A stretch of 64,000 bases of DNA from Pelecanus crispus (Eukaryota > Chordata > Aves > Pelecaniformes > Pelecanidae), in NCBI RefSeq assembly GCF_030463565.1, contig NC_134654.1, forward strand, positions 14,896,202 to 14,960,201. Reading direction: 5' to 3'. The translations under genes and the position numbers were made by a program. This document shows, in pieces, positions 1 to 10,741 of this stretch. Under the pieces are notes generated by a model. The model made no database searches, had not been told where the DNA came from, and saw only the letters and a list, made by a program, of their open reading frames with translations. Each line of letters opens with the position of its first letter. Position 1 is the first letter of the stretch.

Positions 1-1090
1 GGCGTACTGGGTAAAAAACTGGTTGGGTGGTTGAGCCCAGAGAGTAGTGGTGAATGGAGTTAAATCCAGTTGGCGACCAGTCACGAGCAGTGTTCCCCAG
101 GGCTCTGTTTTGGGGCCAGCCTTGTTTAATATATTTATCGATGATCTGGATGAGGGGATTGAGTGCACCCTCAGTAAGTTTGCAGATGACACCAAATTGG
201 GCAGGAGTGTCGGCCTGCTCAAGGGTAGGATGGCCCTGCAGAAGGACCTGGACAGGCTGGATCGATGGGCTGAGGTCAGTTCTATGAGGTTTAACAAGGC
301 CAAGTGCTGGGTCCTGCACTTGGGTCACAACAACCCCATGCAACGCTACAGGCTTGGGGAAGAGTGGCTGGAAAGCTGCCTGCCGGAAAAGGACCTGGGG
401 GTGTTGGTTGACAGGCGGCTGAACATGAGCCAGCAGTGTGCCCAGGTGGCCAAGAAGGCCAACAGTATCCTGGCTTGTATCAGGAATAGCGTGGCCAGCA
501 GGAGCAGGGAGGTGATTGTCCCCCTGTACTCGGTGCTGGTGAGGCCGCACCTGGAATACTGTGTCCAGTTTTGGGCCCCTCAACACAAGAAGGACATTGA
601 GGTGCTGGAGCATGCTCAGAGAAGGGCAACGAAGCTGGTGAAGGGTCTGGAGCACAGGCCTTATGAGGAGTGGCTGAGGGAACTGGGGTTGTTTAGCCTG
701 GAGAAGAGGAGGCTGAGGGTGGACCCTATTGCTCTCTACAACTACCTGAAAGGAGGTTGTAGTGAGGTGGGTGCTGGCCTCTTCTCCCAAGTAGTTAGCG
801 ATAGTACGAGAGGAAATGGGCTCAAGCTGCGCCAGGGGAGGTTTGGGTTGGATATTAGGAGAAATTTCTTCATGGAAGGGGTAGTCAAGCATTGGAACAG
901 GCTGCCCAGAGAGGTGGTGGAGTCACCATCCCTGGAAGTGTTCAAAAAAGGGCTAGATGTGGCACTTTGGGACATGGTTTAGTCTAGTCTACCCTTGATT
1001 GGCTTAGTGTGGACTTGGTAGTGTAGGTTAATGGTTGGACTGGATGACCTTAAAGGTCTTTTCCAACCTAAACGATTCTATGATTCTATG
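1..1090 (+). mobile_element. CR1 LINE, 3' half, cut by window edge
   Basis: The C-terminal part of a CR1 reverse transcriptase frame runs into a short 3' UTR and ends in two copies of the ATTCTATG octamer at about 1075-1090, the usual CR1 terminus. The left end is the window edge, so its true 5' end is unknown. The protein is almost the same as those of the copies at 13427-14662 (minus) and 17506-18235 (plus), which marks a young subfamily. It has a single tail, unlike the copy at 13185. Confidence 0.95.
47..982 (+). pseudogene. CR1 ORF2 reverse transcriptase, C-terminal fragment
   Basis: The open frame of 311 codons holds the RT motif B region ([18 protein letters not shown]) and motif C (KFADDTKL, both catalytic aspartates kept), then the thumb and C-terminal part. 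Upstream in the same frame, at about 32, a TGA interrupts the stretch before the frame; the 13427-14662 copy reads through at that site. The frame ends TTTAG near 982. CR1 ORF2 is normally about 900-1000 residues, so this is only the last third. It is a retrotransposon remnant, not a host gene. Confidence 0.9.
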
Positions 1091-1924
1091 TATGCTGGCT
1101 CCTCTAGGTGAGTATTCTCAGGCTTTTCATGATCTCAGTCACGCAGATGAGACTGAACACGTGCAATGTGGCACAGGAATAATGCCTCAGCATTCAGGGC
1201 CTGGATGCCATACCATGCCATTTCTTCCAGAATTAGGATCTGAGCACCAAGACTGAGGCCAACTGCAGTTTAACTATCCCTTAGAAAATCATGCGAGTCC
1301 TCTATAATGGTTTTGTTCCTTCTCTCCTCAATCCAACCCCATATCCCTTTGAAGTCTCTGTAGATATAGGCAGATCCTGGAGAGGGACACGCCAACAAGG
1401 GCCCTTGCTGAGAGCCCTGCCGCTGCAGGCTGCCCCTCTGGCTGGTGCACAGCTTGTTTCAGAGTGCAGCCAGCAGCTACAGGGGTCCTTTACTCTGGAA
1501 ACTTGTCCCAGAGAAGTAAGAAGGGAGAGCAGGAAGAGGTACCTCCTAAATGTTAGTAGGATCCCCAAGGGATGAAGGTATAAAAACTCAAAGTCCAGTG
1601 ATCACACTGTGCTCCAATGAGGGTTCCTGGTAATGCTGGCACTGTTGACCTCAAGACTTAGAGGAACAGAAGAGGAATGAGCACAGCTGCAGAGAATGGG
1701 GTGGATACCAGGGAGCACGTGAAAAACAATCACAACTATCTTTATTATCAAAACTTCTTCTGTTATAGTACCCTGTATTTTGTTTTTCTTTCTTTTTCTG
1801 TAATGATTACATCAGGATTTACAGTGATTCTTGGGGAGGACTGTTACCACTTCAATTATACCAACAATGAAGTCTTGGCCTTATATGTAAGATATGTTTC
1901 CCTTTGTGCCTCTAGGACGATTGT
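1091..1924. other. No gene recognised
   Basis: Mixed-composition sequence with only short open frames on both strands. I see no exon, RNA gene or clear repeat in it. Confidence 0.5.
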
Positions 1925-2110
1925 TTAAAATAACCCAGCCAGGATGTCTTCCACAGGGGCAGGTTCTGCTTGCTTAGCCTGACAGCCCTCTCTCAGGAGG
2001 TGACTGACTGTGTGCACAAGGAGAGACTGGTGGATCTTGTTTGCCTTGACTCCAGCAAGGCCTTCAGCAGAGATTACTACAGGATCCTGTAGCTGTATCT
2101 GTGAGGTGGG
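1925..2110 (+). repeat. Old CR1 fragment (RT region)
   Basis: The stretch aligns by eye with the CR1 RT segment that reads 'GGCAGGT-CTGCTTG ... GACTTCAGTAAGGCCTT' in younger copies, for example CAGCAAGGCCTTCAGCA here. It is highly diverged, with stops, and both ends are uncertain. Confidence 0.55.
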
Positions 2111-3491
2111 GACTGGGGAAGTGGCCTAACTTCAAGCCAGGCCACAGACATCTGTGTGAACTTGTTCTTTCACCCTGATGCGCCATAAGTGGCAGGGGCT
2201 GTCACTGCTGATGAGGGTGGCCAGTCTGTCTGCTGAGCCAGCTCCATGGGGCTGAAAGCAGAGCTGCAAACTGCTTCCACACAGCCAGTGGGCATGGCAA
2301 TTCCTACAGCATGGCTTGCAGGATTTCTTCATGTGCAGAGCTGCTGTGAGAGGGGGATGCTGTTGCCCCCTTAGAGTCCACCAGGTTCAGCCCCTTCCCT
2401 GGTTTGTCCTGTTTAGGTTCTGGTGGTATATCTCCCATCCCTTCCCTGTGACTGTGTGGAGCATCAAGTCAAGGTCCCCATGGGGCCCATGGGATACTGG
2501 ACATCCAGCACAGGCGTGACACACTGCTCCCAGGTCAGCCATCAAGCCACTCTGCAGTGTAGGGTTCACCAGGTGGGAAACACCATCCTGAAACCTCCTC
2601 AGCAGTTAACTAAGGCAAATCTTACTTCAGCCCATGCTCAGGGTCCCCTTAAGTCTGTTCCTCATGTATTTTTCAAATCTAAGGCCAATACCAAATCCTG
2701 TTTCTGACATCTGCTGAGGGCATGTGAGGTCAAGTTTTTCCTCTCAGGTGTCCTAATGGCTCTCTTGTCATCCACCAGATTGCACTTCGGATGTCTGGAG
2801 ATCCAACACTATCAGCTGTACAGAGAAGCTGTCTTAGGTCACCCCAGTCCCATGCTGCTGCCCAAGGATCCCTTACCCGCAGTTAGCTCCTTACCCAGAC
2901 TGCAGCAATGTCATTACTGGGGTTTAGTCCCTGTCTCTCAGGGCTGCTCAGGTTTCTTCTGTGATCAGTTCTTGTCTCTGAACTCTGCTAAGGGGGCACC
3001 TATGGACAAAACCTATCTCTTTGCCTCTGCTGCCAACAGGGGCAATCCTCTGATGCACACTGACTTTCTGGAGACATGGTATGTCAAATCTCCCTTCACT
3101 GTAGTGGGTGGTGGGGTCATCCTAGGTGAAACTAAGCTCCCATGTGCTGTCAGTGGTGTCAACTTCTGCGTCTGCAGGGTTCACTGGAAGGCAACTACTG
3201 ACACAATCTCACACCTTCCTCAGGAGCCACACAATATCAGTCAGCCCAGGATTGCTGTGCTGGGGTTGCTGGAGGTTAGACCCTCCCAATTAGCAGCATG
3301 CAAGGGACAAAGCAAGCCCAAGTATGTTGCTAAGGGACTTTCCAAAGTCAAATGCTGCCTCTGAAACTTGCCTGAGGTCAGCTGAAATCTCAAAGCTCTT
3401 TAAAACTCTATTCCAGGCTCAAGGGATTGTAAAGGCAGGTCCTGAAGCAGCTTATGGCACATGAATGTCAGGTTAATTGAAAGCTCAGTTC
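2111..3491. other. No recognised gene; one 203-codon open frame
   Basis: The longest frame is 2756-3364 plus (202 residues). It shows no domain, signal peptide, repeat or membrane segment that I recognise. Cysteine, histidine and proline are scattered, as in a chance frame in moderately GC-rich DNA. No splice context or poly(A) signal supports it, so I do not call it a gene. Confidence 0.5.
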
Positions 3492-3496
3492 CTGAG
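3492..3496. repeat. Target site duplication CTGAG, left
   Basis: Identical to CTGAG at 5412-5416 just beyond the 3' LTR. It fixes the LTR start at 3497, where the usual TG is now TA. Confidence 0.8.
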
Positions 3497-4032
3497 TATC
3501 TTGGTTTCGGCTGGGATAGAGTTAATTTTCTTCCTAGTAGCTGCCATAGTGTTGTGTTTTGGATTTAGTATGAGAATAATGTTGACAACGCAGTGATGTT
3601 TTAGTTGTTGCTAAGTACTGCTTATGCTAGTCAAGGACTTTTCAGCTTCCCATGCTCTGCCAGGTGCACAAGAAACTGGGAGGGGGCACAGCCAAACAAA
3701 CTGACCTCATGACGTCATGCTCAGTATATAAACTGGAGGGAGTTGGCCAGGGAGCAGCGATCACTGCTCGGGAACTGGCTGGGTGGTCAGCTGGTGGTGA
3801 GCAATTGTATTGTGCATCACTTGCTTTGTATATTATTATTACTGTTATTATTATATTGTTTTTATTACTACTCCTATTTTACTTTATTTCCATTATTAAA
3901 CTGTTCTTATCTCAACCCAGGAGTTTTTTCTCACTCTTACTCTTCCGATTCTCTCCCCCATCCCATTGGGGTAGGGGGAGTGAGTGAGCAGCTGCGTGGT
4001 GCTTAGTTGCTGGCTGGGGCTAAACCACGACA
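3497..4032 (+). repeat. 5' LTR
   Basis: The LTR starts TATCTTGG (usual TG changed) and ends CCACGACA. It carries a CRE-like TGACGTCA, a TATA box (3725), an ATT-rich stretch (3831-3900) and a conserved U5. The end 'GGCTGGGGCTAAACCAC' is repeated in the partial 3' LTR and, inverted, in the solo LTR at 18236. It is about 536 bp long. Confidence 0.88.
3710..3730 (+). promoter_or_regulatory. LTR core promoter: CRE palindrome plus TATA box
   Basis: The perfect palindrome TGACGTCA (3710-3717), the consensus CREB/ATF site, lies 7 bp before TATATAAA (3725). The same pair is kept in the related solo LTR (18571-18578, minus). The promoter role is inferred from these motifs. Confidence 0.6.
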
Positions 4033-4040
4033 GTCCTTTC

Positions 4041-4060
4041 TGGCGCCCAACATGGAGCCC
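4041..4060 (+). other. Primer-binding site, tRNA-Lys type
   Basis: TGGCGCCCAACATGG lies 8 bp after the 5' LTR end. It resembles the primer-binding site complementary to tRNA-Lys1,2 used by many class II retroviruses, with changes in the 3' half. The tRNA assignment comes from the TGGCGCCCAAC core. Confidence 0.65.
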
Positions 4061-4484
4061 GAAGGGTTTGAGATAATAACAGATTAAACAGAGGGTATTA
4101 AGGAATCTGTTAACAGTTGCCGGTCACGATATTAGTTCATCTGATCTGCACCATGTTCTTTTTTTTGCAGTACATATTAAAGCTTGGTGTTGGTTTGTGC
4201 GGTGTGCTATGCTCTGCAGTGTTTGATCATATTTTGCTTGGGAGGTTCCTTATCAAAACCCTGACTTTGAGCATTCTTTGGTGTTTGAGTTTCATACAGA
4301 AGTCATTACTGTACTTCGGGTACCACTTCATGGAGAGAGTTAGCAATTATACTTCTTCCTCTGAGAGGTTTGTTGTGGAGGAAACATAGAATGGCACCTT
4401 CGCTGCTTTCTTCTAAATGTTTCCTCCTTCATTGCAACAACTTTTCAGTATCTTGAACATCCCTGGGCAGTTAAGATACTTCTA

Positions 4485-4778
4485 TTGATACTTCTTGGCA
4501 ATACTGTTTTGGTTTTGACAAAGGTTAGTAAGCAATTTAAGAATATCATCCAGAGATTTGCCCCAAGGCTGGATAGTTATGAGTGGCAGGGTGTGTGGGA
4601 TAGTATGGGCAAGTACCTAGGACAGTGGGCACCTCCAGTGTTTTGGAACTTCACCCCTGAACAAGTGCAGAATCCTGAAAAACTAGTAAAGTATTTGGGA
4701 AAAGTATGTTGTCACCCTGTCAACTCGAGAGAGACACAAATCATTGCAACATGCTGGGGGCTGGCCCATGCCTATTGA
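4485..4778 (+). pseudogene. Gag-like remnant
   Basis: The open frame of 97 residues lies where gag is expected. It is rich in W and P (for example WQGVWDSMGKYLGQWAPP) and ends at a stop at 4776-4778. An overlapping frame, shifted, continues into the 30-bp repeat block. I recognise no zinc knuckle or protease. The gag label rests on position after the LTR and primer site, and its family is unknown. Confidence 0.45.
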
Positions 4779-4860
4779 GCCGTGGTCAACACTATTCAGT
4801 ACCCTCAAAAGAAAGAGGGTCTCTGGATCTGATGACAAAACAACAAGCACTGTGGCTACT

Positions 4861-5040
4861 CAAACCCCCGCCACAGGCACTGCAGCTACTCCAACCCCGG
4901 CCACAGGCACTGCGGCTACTCCAACTGCAGCCATGGGCACTGCGACTACTCAAACCCCTGCCACAGGCACCTCTGCCACTCCAACCACAGCCACAGGCAC
5001 TGCAGCCACTCCAACCCCAATGACAGGCACTGTGGCTAAA
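4861..5040 (+). repeat. 30-bp minisatellite, six units
   Basis: Exactly six 30-bp units start at 4861, 4891, 4921, 4951, 4981 and 5011. Each holds GGCAC-TG--GCTACT-type sequence. They read in frame as a 10-residue repeat of the type ATPTPATGTA, rich in Thr, Ala and Pro. The units differ by only a few bases. Confidence 0.9.
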
Positions 5041-5074
5041 CCAGAGAACAAACCCATGCCAGTATCAGTTGCCC

Positions 5075-5265
5075 CTGATAATAATATTATTGTGATTGCC
5101 CCTAACAATATTATTATTATTATTAATATTATTATATAGTATATATTATATTTAATAACAAAATTGTTATTTATCGATTTATTATACATTTATTATATTG
5201 ATATTATACATTTTTATATTATATATTTATTATATTATTAATTATTATTATTATTATAATACTTA
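5075..5265. repeat. AT-rich simple repeat, (ATT/TAT)n
   Basis: Almost pure A and T with many ATT triplets. A similar ATT-rich run lies in the 5' LTR (3831-3900). The 3' LTR is truncated right at this block, so it probably formed the deletion junction. Confidence 0.85.
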
Positions 5266-5411
5266 ATTTCATTTATTAAACTGTTCTTATCTCAACCCAG
5301 GAATTTTTGTCACTCTTACCCCTCCGATTCTCTCCCCCATCCCATTGGGGTAGGGGGAGTGAGTGAGCGGCTGCGTGGTGCTTACTTGCTGGCTGGGGCT
5401 AAACCACAACA
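5266..5411 (+). repeat. 3' LTR, truncated (last ~146 bp only)
   Basis: From ATTTCATTTATTAAACTG to CCACAACA it matches the end of the 5' LTR (3886-4032) with few differences. The U3 promoter part is absent. It is followed at once by the CTGAG target duplication. Confidence 0.85.
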
Positions 5412-5520
5412 CTGAGAAACATTGGAAGTGCAAGACAAGGTATCAATTGGGGCTTTCAGGGTAGAGGAGAAATAGATAAATACACACATTTGCACACATA
5501 AAATTATATACACACATACA

Positions 5521-5565
5521 TATCTAGAATCACAGAATATCTCAAGTTGAAAGGGACCCATAAGG
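5521..5565 (-). repeat. Short CR1 3' tail
   Basis: Begins AGAATCACAGAATATCTCAA and runs through GGGACCCATAAGGATCA, the inverted CR1 3' end. Only about 45 bp remains. The rest of 5417-5900 shows no gene. Confidence 0.65.
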
Positions 5566-5900
5566 ATCACACATATATACATACGTATATATAAAAGATA
5601 AAAAAACTAGCCTGACAGTAAAGACATAATTTTTCTCTGTTTTAAATTGATAGAAAATCTTGCTAGAAAATTAGGCAAGTATTGAGAGGGACTTTCCAGC
5701 AGAAGTGATACCAGCATGCAAGCTAATGTAACTGCTGGTATCAGTGGAACTACAGCTACACAGCACTGACAGCATGGTAACCAGGAGGCTGTAGCTGTTT
5801 GTTTGTTTTCTTTTGTTTTCAGTGATTATTTACTGCTCATTTTTCATATTGTTTCCTGTTCATTTTCTGTGCAATAATGTCTCTTTTGGCCACTTGCAAC

Positions 5901-6155
5901 AGGTTTCGTGGGCGTGATGGTGTTGGGTTGATGGTTGGACTGATGATTTTAGAGATGCTTTCCAACCTTAATGATTCCTAGTTTTTACTTTCATTAAAAA
6001 GTAATCCAGCCACCAAGCCAGGAAACATGAAATTATTACTCTACCCTTAATTGTTTTAGTGGTGGACTTGGTAGTGTTAGGTTAATGGTTGGACTGGATG
6101 ATCTTAAAGGTCTTTTCCAACCTAAATGATGCTATGATTCTATGATTCTATGATT
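5901..6155 (+). mobile_element. CR1 3' end with two tandem tails
   Basis: A first CR1 tail (to about 5980, ending TTAATGATTCCTA) is followed by a linker of about 60 bp containing AATCCAGCCACCAAGCCAGG. Then comes a second CR1 tail ending in ATTCTATG octamers. The same tail-linker-tail order is present inverted at 13185-13440. The element is 5'-truncated and non-coding. Confidence 0.85.
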
Positions 6156-7350
6156 TTGTGTAATAATTGCTGTTAACTCACAGCTTGTGTTGTGTCCCTT
6201 CATCTTAACCGCTCCTTCTGCTTATTAGCTTATAATTTAATTTTCATTTCATTTATATTTTTATTTATACTGTTGTTTAGTGGTGTTCCTGCTAGTTGGT
6301 CATTTCGCTCTAGCAAAGAAGTACTCAATATTTTATACACTGTTTTTTTGTTCATTTCTGCTTGAGAGAGTAGGATTCATTTCTGATGTTTGTGATTCAT
6401 TAACAATGTTGCTCTTCATTAACACAGTACTTACTGGTCATGTATGGCACTTCTTGCTGTACTTTCTTTGCCTGATGCTTATTTTGCTCTTTGCTCTTAA
6501 TCTTGCTTGAAACAGTTTATTGCTACTTGCTAATTTTCCTTTCCTTTTTTTTTTTTTTTTTTTTTTGAGTGATGGTCTTTGTTCATGTGCTGTCTGGTTT
6601 CTCACAGGGTGATCATTATCTCTATTTTCCTTTTTTTCCTGCTATTACCTGATTTCATGGTTAAATGCTTTCGTTTGTCTTTGCATCATTTCCTCACTGT
6701 AATTTATTTTGCCACCCACTAATTGCTCATTTTTCTCTTCATTTACTGTTCCTGTTATTTCAACACATATTTTTTAATCCTTCTGCTTTTATAATTGCTA
6801 GTAGGAATTTGTTTAGTATTTCTTGTTCTTCCTTACTGTTTTTGTTCATGTGGCTGGCCAATTACTCATTGCTTTTCAGTTTTCTTTAAAGTTCGAACTT
6901 TGCTATAGGCTTTCATTTTTTTTTCTTTTTACTTGTTTTGGGAAAACTGTTGTTCGTCTAGCCTACCACTCACTGCTGATCTTATTTGAGGTATTTGTTC
7001 AATATTTTTTTCTTGTCTCAATTAATGGGTTTTCTTTTTGCTCATTTTCTTTGATGCTGACTGGGGTTTCTCATCTCTTCCTTTTTCATTATGATACTAT
7101 TTAGGTATTGATTTTATGAAGATCAGTATAAAAATATTTAAGATGGATAATTTCTTTTGTTTCTGATTAATTTTCTTACTTTTATATATACTCTTCTTTT
7201 TGTTGGTTTTGCTGTTATCACAGTTCTTCTCCTGTCTTTCCTTTCCAGTGGAATATTGTTCTGCATCTTTCTCATGTATTAGTTCTTTTTTTTCCCCTAA
7301 TTTATGTTCATGGACTTTTTAGTTATCAGACATCAGCTTTAATTTTATAT
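6156..7350. other. T-rich tract, no gene
   Basis: The plus strand is strongly T-rich, including a T run near 6547-6566. Short motifs of the type TTGCTCATTT recur (about 5831, 6349, 6722, 7039). Open frames here are Phe/Leu-rich by composition only. Confidence 0.6.
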
Positions 7351-7351
7351 T

Positions 7352-7420
7352 TCATAGAACCATAGAAAGACTCAATTTGGAGGGGACCTGTTAAAGACAT
7401 CTTGTGCATGAACTTCCTTT
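7352..7420 (-). repeat. CR1 3' tail fragment
   Basis: CATAGAACCATAGAAAGACT followed by TTTGGAGGGGACCTGTTAAAG matches the inverted CR1 terminus. It is short and diverged. Confidence 0.5.
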
Positions 7421-7793
7421 TTTTTCAACCACAGATATTTTATGCACGTATTTGCCCATTTGCAAACCCCACTGTTGTGCTGTAACATGTAAGCTGCATA
7501 TGCAATATTGCTTTTCCTTTATTTGTATACAATTTTGGAACACTTACTCTCTCCCTGTCCCTCTTTATACAAAACTTCTCTTTAAAAAACAAGATTTGAC
7601 AGATACTCATGGAACAGAAAAAAAAAAAAAAAAGAAAGAATTACCTGGAATTTTTTGAGTCATGCAGGAAGAAAAAAAAAAAAAACTTATATTTTAGCTA
7701 GAAAGACATGAGCAGATCCACATTGGTGGTGAGCAGCCACGTGCACGCGGGGAGTTCTGCAGATGCTCTGACCACAGATCTGTAATCTGATAC
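7421..7793. other. Two A-runs, no gene
   Basis: Contains poly(A)-like runs at about 7616-7633 and 7669-7685 and no recognised coding sequence. They may belong to nearby retroelements. Confidence 0.45.
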
Positions 7794-8215
7794 TGTTACC
7801 TGGAAATAAAGCTCCCGAAACCAAAAATGGTTTTGAAAGGAGACACTTCTTTATTCTGCACAGGGTGCAAGGTGGAAGAATTCCTCAAATCAAGCACACC
7901 AAGTTTGGATTCTATTCCCTTATTTATACATTGAATATACAATCTCCACACCTTTCTAATATATAATCATTAACCTGTCTTCGTGCGCTCATCTTCATTG
8001 GTTAACAGTTTACTCACATAGTCTTTAAAGCTATAGTGTCTTTTTAATTCACAGGAGGGGGGGGGGGGGTACTTTCTTCAGTCCTTAGTTGGGTCGGTGG
8101 TTGCGATCTCCCCCTGCCCGAATTACCTCTTACCCAGTTTCTCCTATTTTGTGCATGCCCGTTTGTTTTACTGTCCCCTTATCTTTGAAGGTCAGCAACC
8201 AGTCGTTTAGCCATC
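7794..8215 (-). repeat. 3' LTR of the retrovirus (limits inferred)
   Basis: On the minus strand it starts TGGCTAAACG right after a purine run and ends CCAGGTAACA, so TG...CA ends fit. It holds a TATA box (TATAAATAAG, about 7929-7920) and AATAAA (about 7850). No second LTR is present to confirm the limits. Confidence 0.6.
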
Positions 8216-8232
8216 CTCCCTTCCTCCTTCAG
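8213..8232 (-). other. Polypurine tract
   Basis: On the minus strand AAGGAGGAAGGGAGGA sits directly before the proposed LTR start. This is the expected plus-strand primer site, and it supports the LTR boundary. Confidence 0.55.
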
Positions 8233-8336
8233 TGTAGCAAAATATGCATTACTTCACTACTACTCAAGGACTATATTTCATTAGTATAACAAGATCTACT
8301 GCTTAAAGGCAACAATAGCTGTCTGTGAGAACATAC

Positions 8337-9277
8337 CTATACAGTTTCAAGCGGTGCAGGTAGCATTGTGGCACAAGTACTGTTTGCTATTTCGCTATGC
8401 AAAGAGTGCCCATTCTCATAATGTCTCATAGGAATTCTACATTTACTAGCATTATTGACTGACCAGATGGTAATGTGGTCAGGATCCACCTCCTTTTTAG
8501 AACCTAGTGCTGGCTCAGGGATTGTAGCCCTATAATTATGACACAGACATATACTCCTTAAGGCATGATAGAGGTCTGAGGCAAACCATACCCATAGATA
8601 ATCATCAGTATTGGAGCAATTTATCTTGTTGGCACAATTCCATAGTCTGACTGGTCCAACAGTGTTGTATATTGAGGTCTTCTCACCCATTTTTTAAAAT
8701 GTTTTTGATGATCCGAATTGGTCCATATGCAAGATGAATTATTAGATTGTGGGCCACATTCAGATCCATACTTGGAGGGAAAGTCAATACACTATTCAGC
8801 ATTTATTGGGATACTATATTTGAATGTAATGGGTAGGCCCCAGAATGGTCAAGGAGGTTGGTTAAGCCAAGGCACCTCAGTGCAACTGATATTTGTAAGT
8901 GCATTGTATGAGTTTATCCAGCGGTTTTTTGGCCAATATTGCATAGTGCAATTGGTATTCCATATGTTGCTAAGGTTAAGGTCCAAAGGATATGTATAAT
9001 TTAAAGTAGTAGTATTCTCTACACCCATCCATGTTAAGTCTTGTGTTAATGTGTCATTTCTTTTCCATAAATCAGATAGTGCTCCACTCAGGTCAAGTGG
9101 AATCACCAGAAAAGGAAGTCCCTCCACAGGGGTTGTTGGCATCATTAGGCAAGTAGTATCCTGGGTCCAATTCATCATCCTAAGAAATCCTTGTAACATC
9201 TTAAAAGCTGTATTTTCTTGCAGCATTTCTGAGGTTCTCTTACCTCTTTGATCATCATCTCTATGGATCACGCACAC
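8337..9277 (-). pseudogene. Env-like glycoprotein remnant
   Basis: Two minus-strand frames (8849-9277, 142 residues; 8337-8690, 117 residues) lie between integrase and the 3' LTR, the place of env. Together they hold about ten N-glycosylation sequons (NWT, NDT, NTT, NYT, NLS, NCT, NIS, NCS, NAS, NST) and several cysteines, as in a retroviral surface subunit. A transmembrane subunit with fusion peptide and anchor was not found; fewer than 130 bp remain before the LTR. The frames are broken between 8849 and 8690. The env call rests on position and sequon density, not on a recognised family. Confidence 0.55.
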
Positions 9278-9722
9278 AATTACTGTACCTAATGCATGTT
9301 AAACATACACACCTTCCTAAAACTATTCACACATAATAATAGGCTCATACTGATGCACTCAACAATCAACAGTACAAACAGAACAACAGTAATGATAAAT
9401 GCAGCTAACCTTGGAATATATTCCAAATTAACATCTCAGTAAACACAAGTTATTTCAACTATGGAAAATGGTGGTATTGCTTCTGATTCTCACACTTATC
9501 TGGAAACCAAAGCACCACACCTGGGGATTAGAATCTTGGCTTCCAGACAAGTATGAGGGCTAGAAACAAAAATGCCCAACAAATAAAAATTAGTAATCCT
9601 TGAGGGCACTCTAGATCAGTATAGGGGAGTCGTTGATTCCAGGTGCAGTTTTCTGGCATTTGGAGTACCTGTGAACACAAAAGAAGAGGTCCTCAGTTGT
9701 TAGTTAACTGGCAGACATTAGG

Positions 9723-10401
9723 TTAGAAGGAGGGTACTACCCATATAGTACTGATTCGATGGAGTTTTCCGGAGCTATCTTTCGCTTCCAAAGCGTAAAT
9801 GTTCTTTGGGGTTGTTAATACCATTGCCACTGTCCCAATCTGAGGTATTTTAACCAGCACAGACTGGCCTGCATAAAAGCCAGTAGGGTATTCCCCCAGT
9901 TTATATCTGCCTTCGGCACCAAAATTGTGGCAGAAGCGCAGAAAGCTTTCATCTTTGGACAACCCTCTCTCTGCTTCATCTATTGTTTAATTGATAGATA
10001 GCATTGGACAATCACAGATGCCACCCAGATTCATGGGTTTTAGCAAATTGTTTGACCAATCCATTTGTTTGCTCAACAATACTGTTGGCTTGGGGGTAGT
10101 ATGGAGTATGGAGTACTCATCATATTCCTTCTTCCTTTGCCCAGTCTTGTACTCTTGTAGCTGAAGAATGCAACCTGTTATCACTTGGAATCTCTTCAGG
10201 AAGGGGGAGTGTACTAAACCATTCCTTCAGACTACGGACTGTATTTTCCCCAGTGGCAGCTCTAACGGCTGTAGCCATGGTAACTCCTGAAATGAATTCC
10301 ACTTCTACCAGTATGTATTTTTTGCCTCCTGAGGGCCATAGTGGGCCTATGCAGTTGATCTGCCAGGTATGCCACAACATTTTCCTGTTCTGGATATGCA
10401 T
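9723..10401 (-). pseudogene. Retroviral integrase remnant
   Basis: The core begins with TWQINCIGPL, where the first catalytic aspartate position holds asparagine. It continues to PSDNRLHS, where the second aspartate is kept (10401-10120). A shifted frame (10184-9987) carries the following part, and the expected glutamate is not clear. The SH3-like C-terminal domain follows at 9962-9723 (GQSVLVKIPQIGTV...). Stops and frameshifts separate the parts, so no functional enzyme can be made. Confidence 0.8.
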
Positions 10402-10741
10402 GGGAGGTGCCTTACTTGGATGGTCTTTCTTAAGTCACAACCGATATTGTGAACAGGCAGTTACCACTTGTTCACACAGTTTTACCAATACAGGCCTTCC
10501 TCAGTCTATACCTTCTCGATACAAATTGGCTCGTCCAGTGTGGCCTCATTTTATGTGCAACCATTTGAGTAAGCGTTCCCATTCATGGTGATCACTCACA
10601 ACATCAATTTTTTGTAGTCATGTGAGGCTATCAACTTGTTGATTAAACTGGGCAGCGACAGAAGCTGACCTGTCATGCCCTTTTACCCAACCAATATGCA
10701 GCACCCTTTGTTCCCCTATTTTCAGCAATTGTTTCCAATGG

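Larger units (their letters stand above)
3497..5411 (+). mobile_element. LTR retroelement, internally deleted, with 5-bp target duplication
   Basis: The order is 5' LTR (3497-4032), primer-binding site (4041-4060), a short gag-like region (4485-4778), a 30-bp minisatellite (4861-5040), an AT-rich block, then only the last part of the 3' LTR (about 5266-5411). The 5-bp sequence CTGAG is present exactly on both sides (3492-3496 and 5412-5416), so the outer ends are the original insertion ends. All pol and env sequence and the U3 part of the 3' LTR are missing. A solo LTR of the same family sits at 18236-18821. Confidence 0.88.

Noticed and set aside
6280-7104. Phe/Leu-rich frames resembling membrane proteins
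   Set aside because: They follow from the T-rich composition; no start context, splice sites or conserved motif.
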